Shown: piece by piece, positions 8,311 through 16,950 of the stretch
Layout: each line of letters starts with the position of its first letter
Numbering within the stretch: the first letter of the stretch is position 1
NCBI GenBank assembly: GCA_963692955.1
Contig: OY843587.1
Coordinates: forward strand, 2,046,001-2,110,000
DNA length: 64,000 nucleotides
Source: UBA5158 sp963692955
Lineage (GTDB): Bacteria; Pseudomonadota; Gammaproteobacteria; DSM-16500
Direction: 5' to 3'
Program-made: the position numbers and the translations under genes
The notes under the pieces: model-generated
Told to the model about the DNA's origin: nothing
Database searches by the model: none
What the model saw: only the letters and a program-made list of their open reading frames with translations

Positions 8311-8344
8311 AGATATCATGTTTCTTAGTTGAAACATGATATCT
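8311..8344 (+). terminator. 14-bp hairpin after the DUF883-like gene
   Basis: AGATATCATGTTTC and GAAACATGATATCT form a perfect 14-base-pair stem with the loop TTAGTT, starting seven bases after the stop codon. The following bases (ATCAATTT) are only weakly T-rich, so it may be an imperfect terminator or an mRNA 3'-end stabiliser. Confidence 0.5.
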
Positions 8345-8510
8345 ATCAATTTAGTACAGTAAGAATTTATACTTTTACTTAACGAAAAGCTAGTTCTAGT
8401 TTTTAATTCAAAATAAATTTTCAATTCATAAAACTTATTTTCTTAAGCGTTAATAGACTAAATATACCACCCCCGTTTCGGTCAATTGAAAGATAAAATG
8501 GAAATCATTT

Positions 8511-8819
8511 ATGACAATCCACAAAATCAATGAACAACTGGCGTCCATAGAAAACTTGGTTCCTCATATGAAAATCTCTTTTCAGGAAATGACTAATGAT
8601 ATTTTTCATAATGAAGACAAAATTGAAAATCATAAAATAGCGCTAGCTATTGCCATGTATTCGAATTCTCAAGATTGTATCGATTATCACTTAGAATTTT
8701 TGCTGCAAAATAATTTCACTAAAAAAGATTTTTGTGAATTACTCAAGATTGTTTCCTATATGGGTGGTGGCGTTGGATTAGCTTCTGGATTAAAGGCTTT
8801 GAAAGTTTTTGATAAGTAG
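8511..8819 (+). CDS. AhpD/carboxymuconolactone-decarboxylase-like protein lacking the first CxxC cysteine
   Basis: The 102-residue protein matches the core helix pattern of the CMD/AhpD family: KIALAIAMYSNSQDCIDYHLEFLLQNNFTKKDFCELLKI, then YMGGGVGLASGLKAL. In AhpD-type members the redox site is C-x-x-C followed by a histidine a few residues on; here it reads S-Q-D-C-I-D-Y-H, so the resolving cysteine and the histidine remain but the first cysteine is serine. A thiol-peroxidase role is therefore doubtful. It has 207 AT-rich bases upstream. Call based on pattern recognition only. Confidence 0.6.
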   Translation: MTIHKINEQLASIENLVPHMKISFQEMTNDIFHNEDKIENHKIALAIAMYSNSQDCIDYHLEFLLQNNFTKKDFCELLKIVSYMGGGVGLASGLKALKVFDK

Positions 8820-8962
8820 TTTAATAAATAATTTCATGAATCCCTATCAGTGAATTTGCCAGAATCAAAGCGTCTTGATGTGTCGATTTTAAATATACTT
8901 AGCTCATTATATTCTAATATTATATAGTCTGATTTCTGAAAGTATATCGCCTGTCTGCTAGA

Positions 8963-10027
8963 ATGCTGCATGGATGGAGACTACGCTTGCGCGCTGCCCT
9001 AAAGGAACATTGGCCACTACTCATCATCTGCCTCATTTATATAAGTGGCATTTATGTGTTATTGTCTTATGTCAGCAAAACACACCCTGCGTTCGACTAC
9101 TACACGTTAAGCAGTATTTTGCTTTATAGCCTACAATTTTATTTCGCTGGAGGGACATGCGTCGCGGTGTTCCTGCTGCTTTATCTCCTGGTTTATACGG
9201 TATCGAACTATCGTATTAAACCTTTCTGGGCGACATTTGAAACGACATTTAAACATAAATTTTTAGCACCGCAACAAATTTATAGCTCCATCATTATTTT
9301 TTTAGTTATACCGTTGTTTTTTGCCTTCATCGCGATGTACAAACAATTAATTCCCTTCGTGCAGCCGTTTGTTTGGGACGAAACTTTTATGCGGTGGGAT
9401 TACGTTTTACATTTTCAGCATCATCCTTGGCAGTTATTACAACCACTGGTAGGCCACCGCCTGGTGACAGTGTTTATTGGCGAGCTGTATGGCGCTTGGT
9501 TCTTTGTGTTAGTCGCGTTAATAATTTGGCAAGGCAATATAAAAGAACGTTTTTACCGTATGCAATTCTTTCTAACGTTTATGATAGCGTGGCTGTTGTT
9601 AGGAACGGCTGGCGCTTATTATTTTTCATCGGCTGGGCCATGTTATTTTAATATTTACGCGCCATCCACACCCAACCCGTATGTGCCACTGATGAGTTAT
9701 CTTGCCACCCATGCGCCTGCCTGGGTGACGGATTTACAAAAAACACTGTTAGAACATTTGCAAAGTGACACGTTGATCTTCGGGGGTGGCGTTTCTGCAA
9801 TGCCTAGCATGCATGTGGCGATGGCGACATTGTGTTTTTTGATTTGCAGCAAATATAATAAGTGGCTGGCGCTAGGGACGTTGGTTTTTTTAATTTTAGT
9901 TTTAATTGGGTCTATTCATCTTGGGTGGCATTATGCGGTGGATGGCTATGTCGCCATTGTCGGTATTTCGCTCATTTGGTATGGTGTGGGAAGAGTGTTA
10001 AAAACTGAATTGCTACGTTTGAAATAG
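8963..10027 (+). CDS. PAP2-superfamily membrane phosphatase/phosphotransferase (Aur1/IPC-synthase-like)
   Basis: The 354-residue protein has about seven membrane segments. Near the C-terminus it carries the phosphatase motifs of the PAP2 superfamily: GGGVSAMPSMHVAMAT (PSMH, motif C2) and SIHLGWHYAVDGYVAI (S-x3-GxHYxxD, motif C3), with the catalytic histidines present. The spacing and late position of the motifs resemble the Aur1/inositolphosphorylceramide-synthase branch (PAP2_3) rather than short undecaprenyl-diphosphatases. It probably acts on a phospholipid head group or lipid phosphate; the substrate cannot be told from sequence. The start is the first ATG of the frame, with only a weak ribosome site. 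It stands alone. Confidence 0.8.
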   Translation: MLHGWRLRLRAALKEHWPLLIICLIYISGIYVLLSYVSKTHPAFDYYTLSSILLYSLQFYFAGGTCVAVFLLLYLLVYTVSNYRIKPFWATFETTFKHKFLAPQQIYSSIIIFLVIPLFFAFIAMYKQLIPFVQPFVWDETFMRWDYVLHFQHHPWQLLQPLVGHRLVTVFIGELYGAWFFVLVALIIWQGNIKERFYRMQFFLTFMIAWLLLGTAGAYYFSSAGPCYFNIYAPSTPNPYVPLMSYLATHAPAWVTDLQKTLLEHLQSDTLIFGGGVSAMPSMHVAMATLCFLICSKYNKWLALGTLVFLILVLIGSIHLGWHYAVDGYVAIVGISLIWYGVGRVLKTELLRLK

Positions 10028-10244
10028 CGGGTTTTTTTATTTTTATTACTATCGTTATATATCACTTTTATTTTGACGTTTGCTTCTAAATACGAACATA
10101 GTGGATTAAATCAATCAGCTCCCACCATATTTCGCAAATATTTATTAATAGAACAATCAAATAGTTAGCACCCACGCGTAACATTTTTAGTACAATTTGG
10201 TGTATTATTAGAGATATAACTATCTACTAATTCCCGAGGTTACT

Positions 10245-12518
10245 ATGAGCGGAAGCCGTGGCCCTGACGATAAAAAAGATGCTGATCTCTCTGCGAATGA
10301 ATTAGCCTCTTTGCGCAACGCTGGCATCAAGCCCGTACCTGAAACGCCGCCGGCAACGTCAGCGGGAGCACCGCCGCCCTTGCCTCCCCGTCCGCCTAAA
10401 CGTCCAGCCGCGATTAACACGGCCAACGTCGCCGCTGCGACCACTTCATCTCCACCAGTTAGTCCAGCGCCTGCAAGTCCCACTACGGCAGCCTCAGCCG
10501 CACCCATTAGAGAAACACTCGCTGAACTCTGGATGAAAATTCCTGAAGTAGTCGGCAGGCTTAATGTAGAACTTCCTGAACGCTTCAATGCTGTCAAAAG
10601 TGAATTAACGGAACAGGAAATTGCTGAACTCGGAAAATATTTAGAACCATTTCAAAATCCTGCGCTAACAAATCATCCGTACATAAGACCACAAGACTTT
10701 GGCACATTATCTTTTCAACAAAAAGTTAATGCTTTGTATTCCCAAGTGTCGACAAAATCGCGTGTCGAATTTGAAGCGTCACTAATGGGTTTAGCAAAAC
10801 AATTTTACTATTCATACGCCTGCTTAGGACAAATCACTAAAAGAGTGGATGCGATACTGGATCAACGCATTAAAGAAAACTTGCAGAAAAAAGTACCGAG
10901 TATTACCGAACAGGCGTATGCCGTTAAAAAAAATCTAAAGGAGATTGGCGACTTGATGTCTGAACCACATCAATATTTAGCGCGATTCACTTTATGGAAC
11001 GACGCGATTATAAAAGAATTTTTAAAGGCAGAAAAAATTAGTGACCCTGAAGCGCTTAGTGAAAAAATCAAAACTACTCCAGAAGATGATTTGTCAGACC
11101 AAGAAAAAGCTTACAAACAATTAGATGTCTTGCGAGGAGTATTTAAAGCCGATGCGACACAAGCCAATTTTCTGCAAATAGAACGTGAAATGTATCCGTT
11201 CGCGGATGCGTTTAAAGGTGTTAACTCTAAAACTCTACCGCAGGCGTTCGACAGAGCGCTTGCAAATAAAGATCCTATTGCTCGAGCTCAAGGTATTGCC
11301 ATGGCATACATTGATACTTATATAAATGAAAGATCATTGAGTTTGACTCAACACACGGTAAAGTCTTCTGCATTGAATTTAGTAGAGAAATACATTAGTG
11401 CGGCGCTTAACATTAAAGATGAGACCAAACTCGATACGCAGATTTTACACCAGGTTGATGGCTTTCCAGATCGTAATAAAATTATTTCACATGTGTTTGA
11501 ACGTGCGGTGATAGAGATCCTTGTTAATAAAAATCAACAAGCTTATGCCAACGCTCTAAAAGTCATAGACCGAATCGGTATGCGGGCTGTTACCAAATGG
11601 AATGAACTCGCAACTGAGAAATTAGGCGCTGACTCGCCAAAAATGCTTATCAATGTCGATCCAAAAAGCCCACATTTGACTGAACGTCAGATTAAAGATA
11701 AATTTAATGTATTAGTGCGGGATGATACCTTCAAATCAAATTTATCAACTAAATTTTTTGCATCCATCTTGGCTCATCAACTCAAATCGCAGGATACGAA
11801 ACCACTTCAACCTGATCAACTTATGAAATTGACCAAACTTACCGTAAAATTGCTTGATATAGATGAAAAGAAAACGGATCCGAAATTTGTATTTCTGGAA
11901 GCATATTTAGATGCGTATATATCTGAAAGAACCAAGCAAGGTGGGCATACGGCAAAAGGCCCTTTGTTAACGTTGATTGAAAAAGCGTCCGCAGATTTTA
12001 TTCGAAATAGTGGTATCGTTCCGACGAAAGAAAAAGGAAAAGAAGACGCGATGATCTTGAGCCTGGTTGAAACATTAAGCGACTCTCAAAAAAATGAGAT
12101 TACAAAAAAATTAGTGAAATATGTTATAGAGAGCGTCAACAATCACCAGCAGAGCGAATTCGCGAATGTCTTCAAAGCCGTTAAGCGCATGAATCTTATT
12201 GATGAGTGGGATAAATTAATCGGCGTTGCAAATTTGAAAATTAAAGACAATAAAACATTAGGTACATCGATCGAAGAAAATAACATTGTAAAATTATTTG
12301 AAGAAATTACTTCCTCTCCTCCCGCTTCTCCTTCGCCCCCTTCTCTTCTTTCACCCACGTCTGATAAAAGCGACAAGGGATTTTTTGCTAAGCGAAGAGC
12401 AAAGTTGTCTATCAGTAGCGGTCAACCCTCACCGAGTGAATCAACTTCTAAATCCCCCAAGAGTCCAACAACAGGATTAGGATCTGACTCAGATTCTCCT
12501 CGATCTAAAAAAAGATAG
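10245..12518 (+). CDS. Large proline-rich, internally duplicated protein (effector candidate)
   Basis: The 757-residue product has no signal peptide or membrane segment. Residues 1-90 are low-complexity and proline-rich, including PPPLPPRPPKRP (43-54), a textbook SH3-ligand-type motif. The middle is helical and contains a diverged tandem duplication: residues about 347-461 (AYIDTYINERS ... VFERAVIEILVNKNQQAYANALKVIDRI) match about 548-669 (AYLDAYISERT ... LVKYVIESVNNHQQSEFANVFKAVKRM). The C-terminal 75 residues are Ser/Pro-rich and basic (KRRAKLSISS, ending SPRSKKR). GAGG precedes the ATG. These are traits of proteins translocated into eukaryotic hosts; secretion is inference. Family not recognised. 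Confidence 0.8.
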   Translation: MSGSRGPDDKKDADLSANELASLRNAGIKPVPETPPATSAGAPPPLPPRPPKRPAAINTANVAAATTSSPPVSPAPASPTTAASAAPIRETLAELWMKIPEVVGRLNVELPERFNAVKSELTEQEIAELGKYLEPFQNPALTNHPYIRPQDFGTLSFQQKVNALYSQVSTKSRVEFEASLMGLAKQFYYSYACLGQITKRVDAILDQRIKENLQKKVPSITEQAYAVKKNLKEIGDLMSEPHQYLARFTLWNDAIIKEFLKAEKISDPEALSEKIKTTPEDDLSDQEKAYKQLDVLRGVFKADATQANFLQIEREMYPFADAFKGVNSKTLPQAFDRALANKDPIARAQGIAMAYIDTYINERSLSLTQHTVKSSALNLVEKYISAALNIKDETKLDTQILHQVDGFPDRNKIISHVFERAVIEILVNKNQQAYANALKVIDRIGMRAVTKWNELATEKLGADSPKMLINVDPKSPHLTERQIKDKFNVLVRDDTFKSNLSTKFFASILAHQLKSQDTKPLQPDQLMKLTKLTVKLLDIDEKKTDPKFVFLEAYLDAYISERTKQGGHTAKGPLLTLIEKASADFIRNSGIVPTKEKGKEDAMILSLVETLSDSQKNEITKKLVKYVIESVNNHQQSEFANVFKAVKRMNLIDEWDKLIGVANLKIKDNKTLGTSIEENNIVKLFEEITSSPPASPSPPSLLSPTSDKSDKGFFAKRRAKLSISSGQPSPSESTSKSPKSPTTGLGSDSDSPRSKKR

Positions 12519-12620
12519 GGCAACAAACGCTAGCCAGATAAAGAGCCTTCGGATTGGATGTAAAGAGCGTTAACTCGTCGAAAATATCACTTGAGAATAT
12601 AAGCTACATTCATCAGAAAA

Positions 12621-12668
12621 TATGGCGTCACCAAGGGTATTCGAACCCCTGTTACCGCCGTGAAAGAG
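12621..12668 (-). repeat. Degenerate copy of the tRNA-Glu 3' end (att-like scar)
   Basis: These 48 bases match the 3' part of the intact tRNA-Glu (14668-14715) at 45 positions, covering acceptor 3' strand, T arm, variable loop and part of the anticodon arm plus the flanking CCA. The copy lies downstream of the tRNA in the same orientation, about 2.05 kb away. That is the geometry left when an element integrates at a tRNA 3' end. The 5' half is absent and the T stem is damaged, so it is not a functional tRNA. Confidence 0.75.
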
Positions 12669-12834
12669 TAAGACTTGTACGAGACTCGCGGCTCGATTTA
12701 CGCGAAGCCAGATCTCGATTAAAACCACGCACAACGCGTAAGCCGCTCGCCATACTTTGTTTACCCGCCTGCCCCGCTTCATGATATTCAGCGTCTTCAT
12801 TCACATTCCAAACGTCAAATTCACGTTGTCCCAC
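12652..12834 (-). pseudogene. Unidentified gene remnant beside the tRNA fragment
   Basis: A stop-free frame reads GQREFDVWNVNEDAEYHEAG and continues to RESRTSLTLSRR, ending in a stop inside the tRNA-Glu fragment. The composition looks like real protein, but there is no convincing start and the 3' end has been replaced by the tRNA-derived sequence. It is probably the truncated piece of a gene cut by an integration or deletion. The source family is not recognised. Confidence 0.35.
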
Positions 12835-12960
12835 TAAAATATTTTTAACCGTGCCTCAGCTTCCAGCACAGTGACGGAAATGTTTTCTTTTGAGAGCAAA
12901 TAAGCTGCTGTTAAACCGGCGGGACCCGCGCCAATGATGATGACTTCTGAGTGCAGATCA
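12834..12960 (-). pseudogene. N-terminal remnant of an FAD-dependent oxidoreductase
   Basis: The minus strand encodes LHSEVIIIGAGPAGLTAAYL followed by LSKENISVTVLEAEAR, the dinucleotide-binding beta-alpha-beta unit (GxGxxG and terminal Glu) of amine-oxidase/UDP-galactopyranose-mutase-type flavoproteins. The frame ends at a stop after about 40 residues, the start codon is missing, and the rest of the enzyme is gone. It is therefore a decayed 5' fragment within the putative island. Confidence 0.7.
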
Positions 12961-12993
12961 AATCCTATTGGTGTAACTAGCCGCTCAATTCAC

Positions 12994-14415
12994 TTATCCA
13001 ACCACACTCACATAGGCCAGCGCATACCCTATTAATATGCCACGAAATCCAGCTAAATAATAAAAACTTCTAGCCGTGCGTTTCCAATAATGAGCTGCCG
13101 GTGATTTTTCAAAAAACCATAAACTCAAAATAGAGAGCATAACAAGATATGGCAAAAAATCACTTTCATAACGTTGCACGGCGCCATTCAGGGTAAGTAA
13201 AAAAATAAATATAATAATCGGAACGCAGGCTAGCATACCTATATAATTTGTAAATAAGCCGTAACTGATGGATATTTTTTTTTGTTTTAGCCAGATAAAC
13301 AACGATGGTAATAATGCGCATAACATTATCACAGGAGCGATTCGAAAAATACCAGCGGTGGGTTCTATAACAAAATTAGGGTTATTAAATGCCGGTGTAA
13401 AAGCAATATATGGAAAATGATGGCGAGATTCAAAAATATTAAAAGTGTAAGAGTACAAACATAATAAAAAATTATGCAAGTTAGTTCTTTTATAAATACC
13501 GCTGGTTAGATTATTATTATAATCTAATTGATAATGTGCTCCAAACTCAAATATCGAGTCGAATCTAAGATAATTATACAAAGCTAATGCGATTCCAATT
13601 GTTACCATCGGAAAAAATACAGCGCTTAATATTTTACGAAGTCGGATTGCCTCCACATATCTCACCACAAAAATACTGACGACAACTAGCAAAAAGATAG
13701 CTACGAAAACGAAATGAGGTCTACCTGCGACAGTCAATGCCAGGCATAGACCAAACAAAAAAGTATCTCTAAATCGAAAATGATTTTCGAACACTCTATA
13801 TAAAAATAATAACGCTAAACTCATCATAAAAAACGCGGACGCAATAGCAACCTCATAAGAGGAAGGCCTAGCTAATAACACCGTTGCGTTACCTGAAAAT
13901 CCTAAGAGAAATATGGCGAAATATTCTTGTGTTTCGGAAATTAAAGGAAAGTATTTATCTTTGATTAGAAAAAGCAAATAATATGTTACCAACATCCCTA
14001 GTGTTAAAAAAGTAAAAATAGCCAGCGACTCGGGTGGATAAAATCCTGTGAGTAATTTGATAGGCATAAAGAACGACAAAGCCGGCAGCGGGCCAAAATA
14101 CAAAAAATATTTTTTTTTATATAACGTGGTGTCGTAGAAAAGATCTGGCAAAGACTTATTTGAAAGATATCCTCTCTCAACTGGATCATATGGATTTTTC
14201 AAATTTAGCAGTTCGGCGCTTGGTTCCGCAGGCAAATGCAAGTGTCCAGATAAAAAACCAGCTGTTAAGAGACTATATCGTTGATTAGCTACGCGGGAAA
14301 AGTCAGAGAATGAGAAATGGTGACTCAGTATAAAAGTATAGTTAGCGATAACCATTAAAATCGCTATGATCCGCAATGAAGTTAATTTCGGCTTAATTAC
14401 AGTATTTGATAACAT
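12994..14415 (-). CDS. Polytopic membrane protein, GT-C-glycosyltransferase-like family
   Basis: The 473-residue protein has about ten hydrophobic segments. The first extracytoplasmic loop carries a pattern I recognise from an uncharacterised bacterial membrane family: HLHLPAEPSAELLNLKNPYDP, then YDTTLYKKKYFLYFGPLPAL and FFMPIKLLTG. The layout (large loop after the first helix, many helices) is like GT-C glycosyltransferases such as ArnT/PMT relatives, but I see no clear catalytic DxD. It lies between the tRNA-Glu gene and its duplicated 3' end and so is probably cargo of a former mobile element. Substrate unknown. Confidence 0.7.
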   Translation of the reverse strand: MLSNTVIKPKLTSLRIIAILMVIANYTFILSHHFSFSDFSRVANQRYSLLTAGFLSGHLHLPAEPSAELLNLKNPYDPVERGYLSNKSLPDLFYDTTLYKKKYFLYFGPLPALSFFMPIKLLTGFYPPESLAIFTFLTLGMLVTYYLLFLIKDKYFPLISETQEYFAIFLLGFSGNATVLLARPSSYEVAIASAFFMMSLALLFLYRVFENHFRFRDTFLFGLCLALTVAGRPHFVFVAIFLLVVVSIFVVRYVEAIRLRKILSAVFFPMVTIGIALALYNYLRFDSIFEFGAHYQLDYNNNLTSGIYKRTNLHNFLLCLYSYTFNIFESRHHFPYIAFTPAFNNPNFVIEPTAGIFRIAPVIMLCALLPSLFIWLKQKKISISYGLFTNYIGMLACVPIIIFIFLLTLNGAVQRYESDFLPYLVMLSILSLWFFEKSPAAHYWKRTARSFYYLAGFRGILIGYALAYVSVVG

Positions 14416-14669
14416 TTACAAATCCCAATGCAATTCCAGCTAGTTCATTATTATCTTTAACATTAGAAATAACTAGCAAAAATAAGCATTCTCAGCGCTT
14501 AAGATAAAATTTTCTTTAAATTTAAGCGCATTAAATTTCTGGATTATCTGTTCTATAGTAAGAACTGAAGCGTGTTCATTTTTAGTAGAAATCATTGAGT
14601 TTTCACCAGGGATATTATCGATAATTTACCGATATTGATAAGAAGTTTGACGCGTAAAAATGAATAATA

Positions 14670-14745
14670 TGGCGTCCCCAAGGGGATTCGAACCCCTGTT
14701 ACCGCCGTGAAAGGGCGATGTCCTAGGCCTCTAGACGATGGGGAC
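14670..14745 (-). tRNA. tRNA-Glu (anticodon TTC)
   Basis: The minus strand folds as a full cloverleaf: acceptor GTCCCCA/TGGGGAC, anticodon loop CTTTCAC with TTC, and T loop GTTCGAATC. CCA is encoded. It is the second gene of an Ala-Glu tRNA unit, and its 3' end is duplicated at 12621-12668. Confidence 0.97.
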
Positions 14746-14790
14746 ATAGTTAAAACGCTTTAAAACTGAGAGTAATGGGTGACTCTCTCT

Positions 14791-14866
<76 letters not shown>

Positions 14867-14923
14867 TATGGGTGCTGTTAGTCTCTCTATTTTTGTAGTC
14901 TAACCCTTAACAATAGAGCAGCG

Positions 14924-14952
14924 ATTCTAGGCATCTACCCGGAGTTTGTCAA
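14924..14952 (-). promoter_or_regulatory. Sigma-70 promoter of the tRNA-Ala/tRNA-Glu unit
   Basis: Reading the minus strand: TTGACA (14947-14952), a 17-base spacer and TAGAAT (14924-14929). This is close to consensus, as expected for stable RNA. Initiation near 14917 leaves about 50 bases before the tRNA-Ala 5' end. Confidence 0.8.
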
Positions 14953-14985
14953 CCTAACATACGGATAATTTCCCACCTTTTTTAC

Positions 14986-15276
14986 TTATACCACTCCACG
15001 CATGAATGTCACCGTACTTATTGAACGATAGGCGGGTGACTGCGGTGCTTGAATCGCTTTACCAGCGCTGATTACAGGCTTACGACGAGTTTCAGAGCAG
15101 AAAAAAAAGGTGAATTTACTTTTACAGAATTCCCAACACCCGGTTTTCGGCGAGTCTAGAGATTGGCTTCTGGGCGAGTAAGCCTTTTCATACTCGTCTA
15201 GTGTTGGTGTCGGAGTTTCTTTCGTCGCCAAGGCTACTAAATTGCCCCTAACAACTTGCGCTCGAGTCATCGACAT
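14986..15276 (-). CDS. Small hypothetical protein downstream of gltX
   Basis: A 96-residue frame begins MSMTRAQVVRGNLVALATKE behind GAGGTC, a good ribosome site, and lies 12 bases after the gltX stop on the same strand. It is polar and Ser/Thr-rich in the middle, with three cysteines (GCWEFCKSK, FFCSE). The frame overlaps no other gene but covers the upstream flank of the tRNA promoter. No family recognised; coding status rests on the ribosome site and spacing. Confidence 0.45.
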   Translation of the reverse strand: MSMTRAQVVRGNLVALATKETPTPTLDEYEKAYSPRSQSLDSPKTGCWEFCKSKFTFFFCSETRRKPVISAGKAIQAPQSPAYRSISTVTFMRGVV

Positions 15277-15288
15277 ATTGACCTCATA

Positions 15289-16689
15289 TTAAGAATTTTT
15301 TTCACATAAAATTAACGCCGCATCGATACGCGCAAGCGTACGTTCCCGCCCTAATAATTCCAAGGTGATATCAATGGGGGGCGACACGGTATTTCCCGAC
15401 ACGGCAACGCGCACTGGCTGCGCGATTTTGCCGAGTTTCAATCCCGATTGCTCGGCGACTTGACTGACGGTGTCATGGATCGCTGTTTTTTTCCAAGCGG
15501 ATAAGTTTATTAACGCATCGCGTATCGCGGTTAATGGCGCTACCGCTTCTTTCGTTAGGTGCTGTTTGACCGCTTGCGCATCGTAGTCTACATCCGCGTA
15601 AAAATAACGGCTTTTTTCTACTAACTCTACCAACGTCTTGGCGCGTTCACATTGCGCTTCTAATAATTCGCCCAGCGCGGGGCCGTGCGTCGTATCAACG
15701 CCTAAACGTTGCATATGCCAGGTTAATTCTTCGATAACATGCGGACGATTGCCCGTTTTAATGTAATGTTGGTTCAGCCACAATAATTTATCGGTATCAA
15801 ACGCCGCCGGCGCGCGGTGGATGTCTTTTATGTCAAAGAAATTAATTAACTCATCGCTAGAAAAAATTTCTTGATCGCCGTGCGACCAACCTAACCGCGC
15901 TAAATAATTTAATAACGCTTCTGGTAAAATTCCTTCTTCGCGGTACTGCATCACGCTTTCCGCGCCATGCCGTTTCGAAAGTCTTTTTCCATCTTGCCCT
16001 AATATCATCGGCACATGCGCGTACAGCGGCGGTGTCGCGCCTAACGCGTTCAAAATATTTATTTGCCGCGGCGTATTATTCACGTGATCATCGCCACGGA
16101 TGACATGTGAGATTTGCATGTCCCAATCATCCACGACGACGGTGAAATTATACGTCGGCGTGCCGTCGCTGCGCACGATAATCAAATCATCTAATTCTGA
16201 GTTGTTAAAACTAATCGGCCCACGGATTAAATCGTCAAACGACACGTCGCCGTCCAATGGATTGCGAAACCGGATCACATAACTGCCTTCACCTGCTTCT
16301 TTGCGATCGCGGCAATGGCCGTCGTAGCGTGGCTTTTCTTTTTTCGCGGTTTGCTCGTCACGCAATTTTTCTAGACGTTCTTTGGAACAATAACAGCGGT
16401 AGGCTTTGCCTGCTTGCAATAATTGCTCCGCTACTTCGCGATAACGATCAAAGCGTTTGGTTTGATAAAACGGGCCTTCATCGTAATCCAGGGTAAGCCA
16501 ATGCATCGCCTCTAAAATAGCGTCTATGGATGCTTGCGTAGAGCGCTCAATGTCGGTGTCTTCGATGCGCAAGACGAATTTGCCTTGGGTTTTTTTCGCA
16601 TGCAACCAGCAATACAACGCGGTACGGGCGCCGCCGACGTGCAGAAAACCGGTGGGGCTGGGCGCGAAGCGGGTTCGAATTGCAGACAT
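15289..16689 (-). CDS. gltX: Glutamyl-tRNA synthetase
   Basis: GltX attaches glutamate to tRNA-Glu in an ATP-dependent reaction. The 466-residue protein is a class I synthetase: RTRFAPSPTGFLHVGGARTAL holds the HIGH-type motif (HVGG), GKRLSKRHG is the KMSKS-type loop, and CSKERLEKLRDEQ precedes DGHCRDR in the usual zinc/insert region. The C-terminal anticodon-binding domain is complete. The ATG at 16689 has AAGGTC upstream and gives the family N-terminus MSAIRTRF; the frame extends 11 codons further without support. A tRNA-Glu gene lies just downstream on the same strand. Confidence 0.97.
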   Translation of the reverse strand: MSAIRTRFAPSPTGFLHVGGARTALYCWLHAKKTQGKFVLRIEDTDIERSTQASIDAILEAMHWLTLDYDEGPFYQTKRFDRYREVAEQLLQAGKAYRCYCSKERLEKLRDEQTAKKEKPRYDGHCRDRKEAGEGSYVIRFRNPLDGDVSFDDLIRGPISFNNSELDDLIIVRSDGTPTYNFTVVVDDWDMQISHVIRGDDHVNNTPRQINILNALGATPPLYAHVPMILGQDGKRLSKRHGAESVMQYREEGILPEALLNYLARLGWSHGDQEIFSSDELINFFDIKDIHRAPAAFDTDKLLWLNQHYIKTGNRPHVIEELTWHMQRLGVDTTHGPALGELLEAQCERAKTLVELVEKSRYFYADVDYDAQAVKQHLTKEAVAPLTAIRDALINLSAWKKTAIHDTVSQVAEQSGLKLGKIAQPVRVAVSGNTVSPPIDITLELLGRERTLARIDAALILCEKNS

Positions 16690-16785
16690 ATTGACCTTAC
16701 CGATAATTTGTGAGGGTGACATTGTAACAGGTGCGAATTAGCAGGCAATCTGAATCTCAACGTAGGTAGGCCGAAACAGTTGGAT

Positions 16786-16814
16786 TTGACGTCTTTTGAA
16801 CGCCCCCTTACAAT
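16786..16814 (+). promoter_or_regulatory. Sigma-70 promoter of tRNA-Val
   Basis: TTGACG (16786-16791), a 17-base spacer and TACAAT (16809-16814) precede the tRNA by about 12 bases. The stretch after the -10 (GGCTACCC) is GC-rich, the discriminator type associated with stringent control of stable RNA genes. Confidence 0.8.
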
Positions 16815-16825
16815 GGCTACCCTAA

Positions 16826-16897
16826 GGGCGATTAGCTCAGCGGTAGAGCACTGCCTTCACACGGCAGGGGCCAGTGGTTCGACCCCACTATCGCCCA
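16826..16897 (+). tRNA. tRNA-Val (anticodon CAC)
   Basis: The acceptor GGGCGAT pairs with ATCGCCC, the D arm is GCTCAGCGGTAGAGC, the anticodon arm CTGCC-TTCACAC-GGCAG gives CAC, and the T arm has GTTCGACCC. The 3' CCA is not encoded, unlike the tRNA-Glu and tRNA-Ala nearby. Confidence 0.94.
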
Positions 16898-16950
16898 TAA
16901 TAAAATCAAAATGTTTAATAGCTAATTTTACTAATAACTAGGTTAATTAC

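Noticed and set aside
10028..10244. Intrinsic terminator after the PAP2 gene because of GCGGGTTTTTTT
   Set aside because: No stem can be formed from the bases before the T run.
12621..12668. A second tRNA-Glu gene
   Set aside because: Only the 3' portion is present, and three changes break the acceptor and T stem; treated as a scar.
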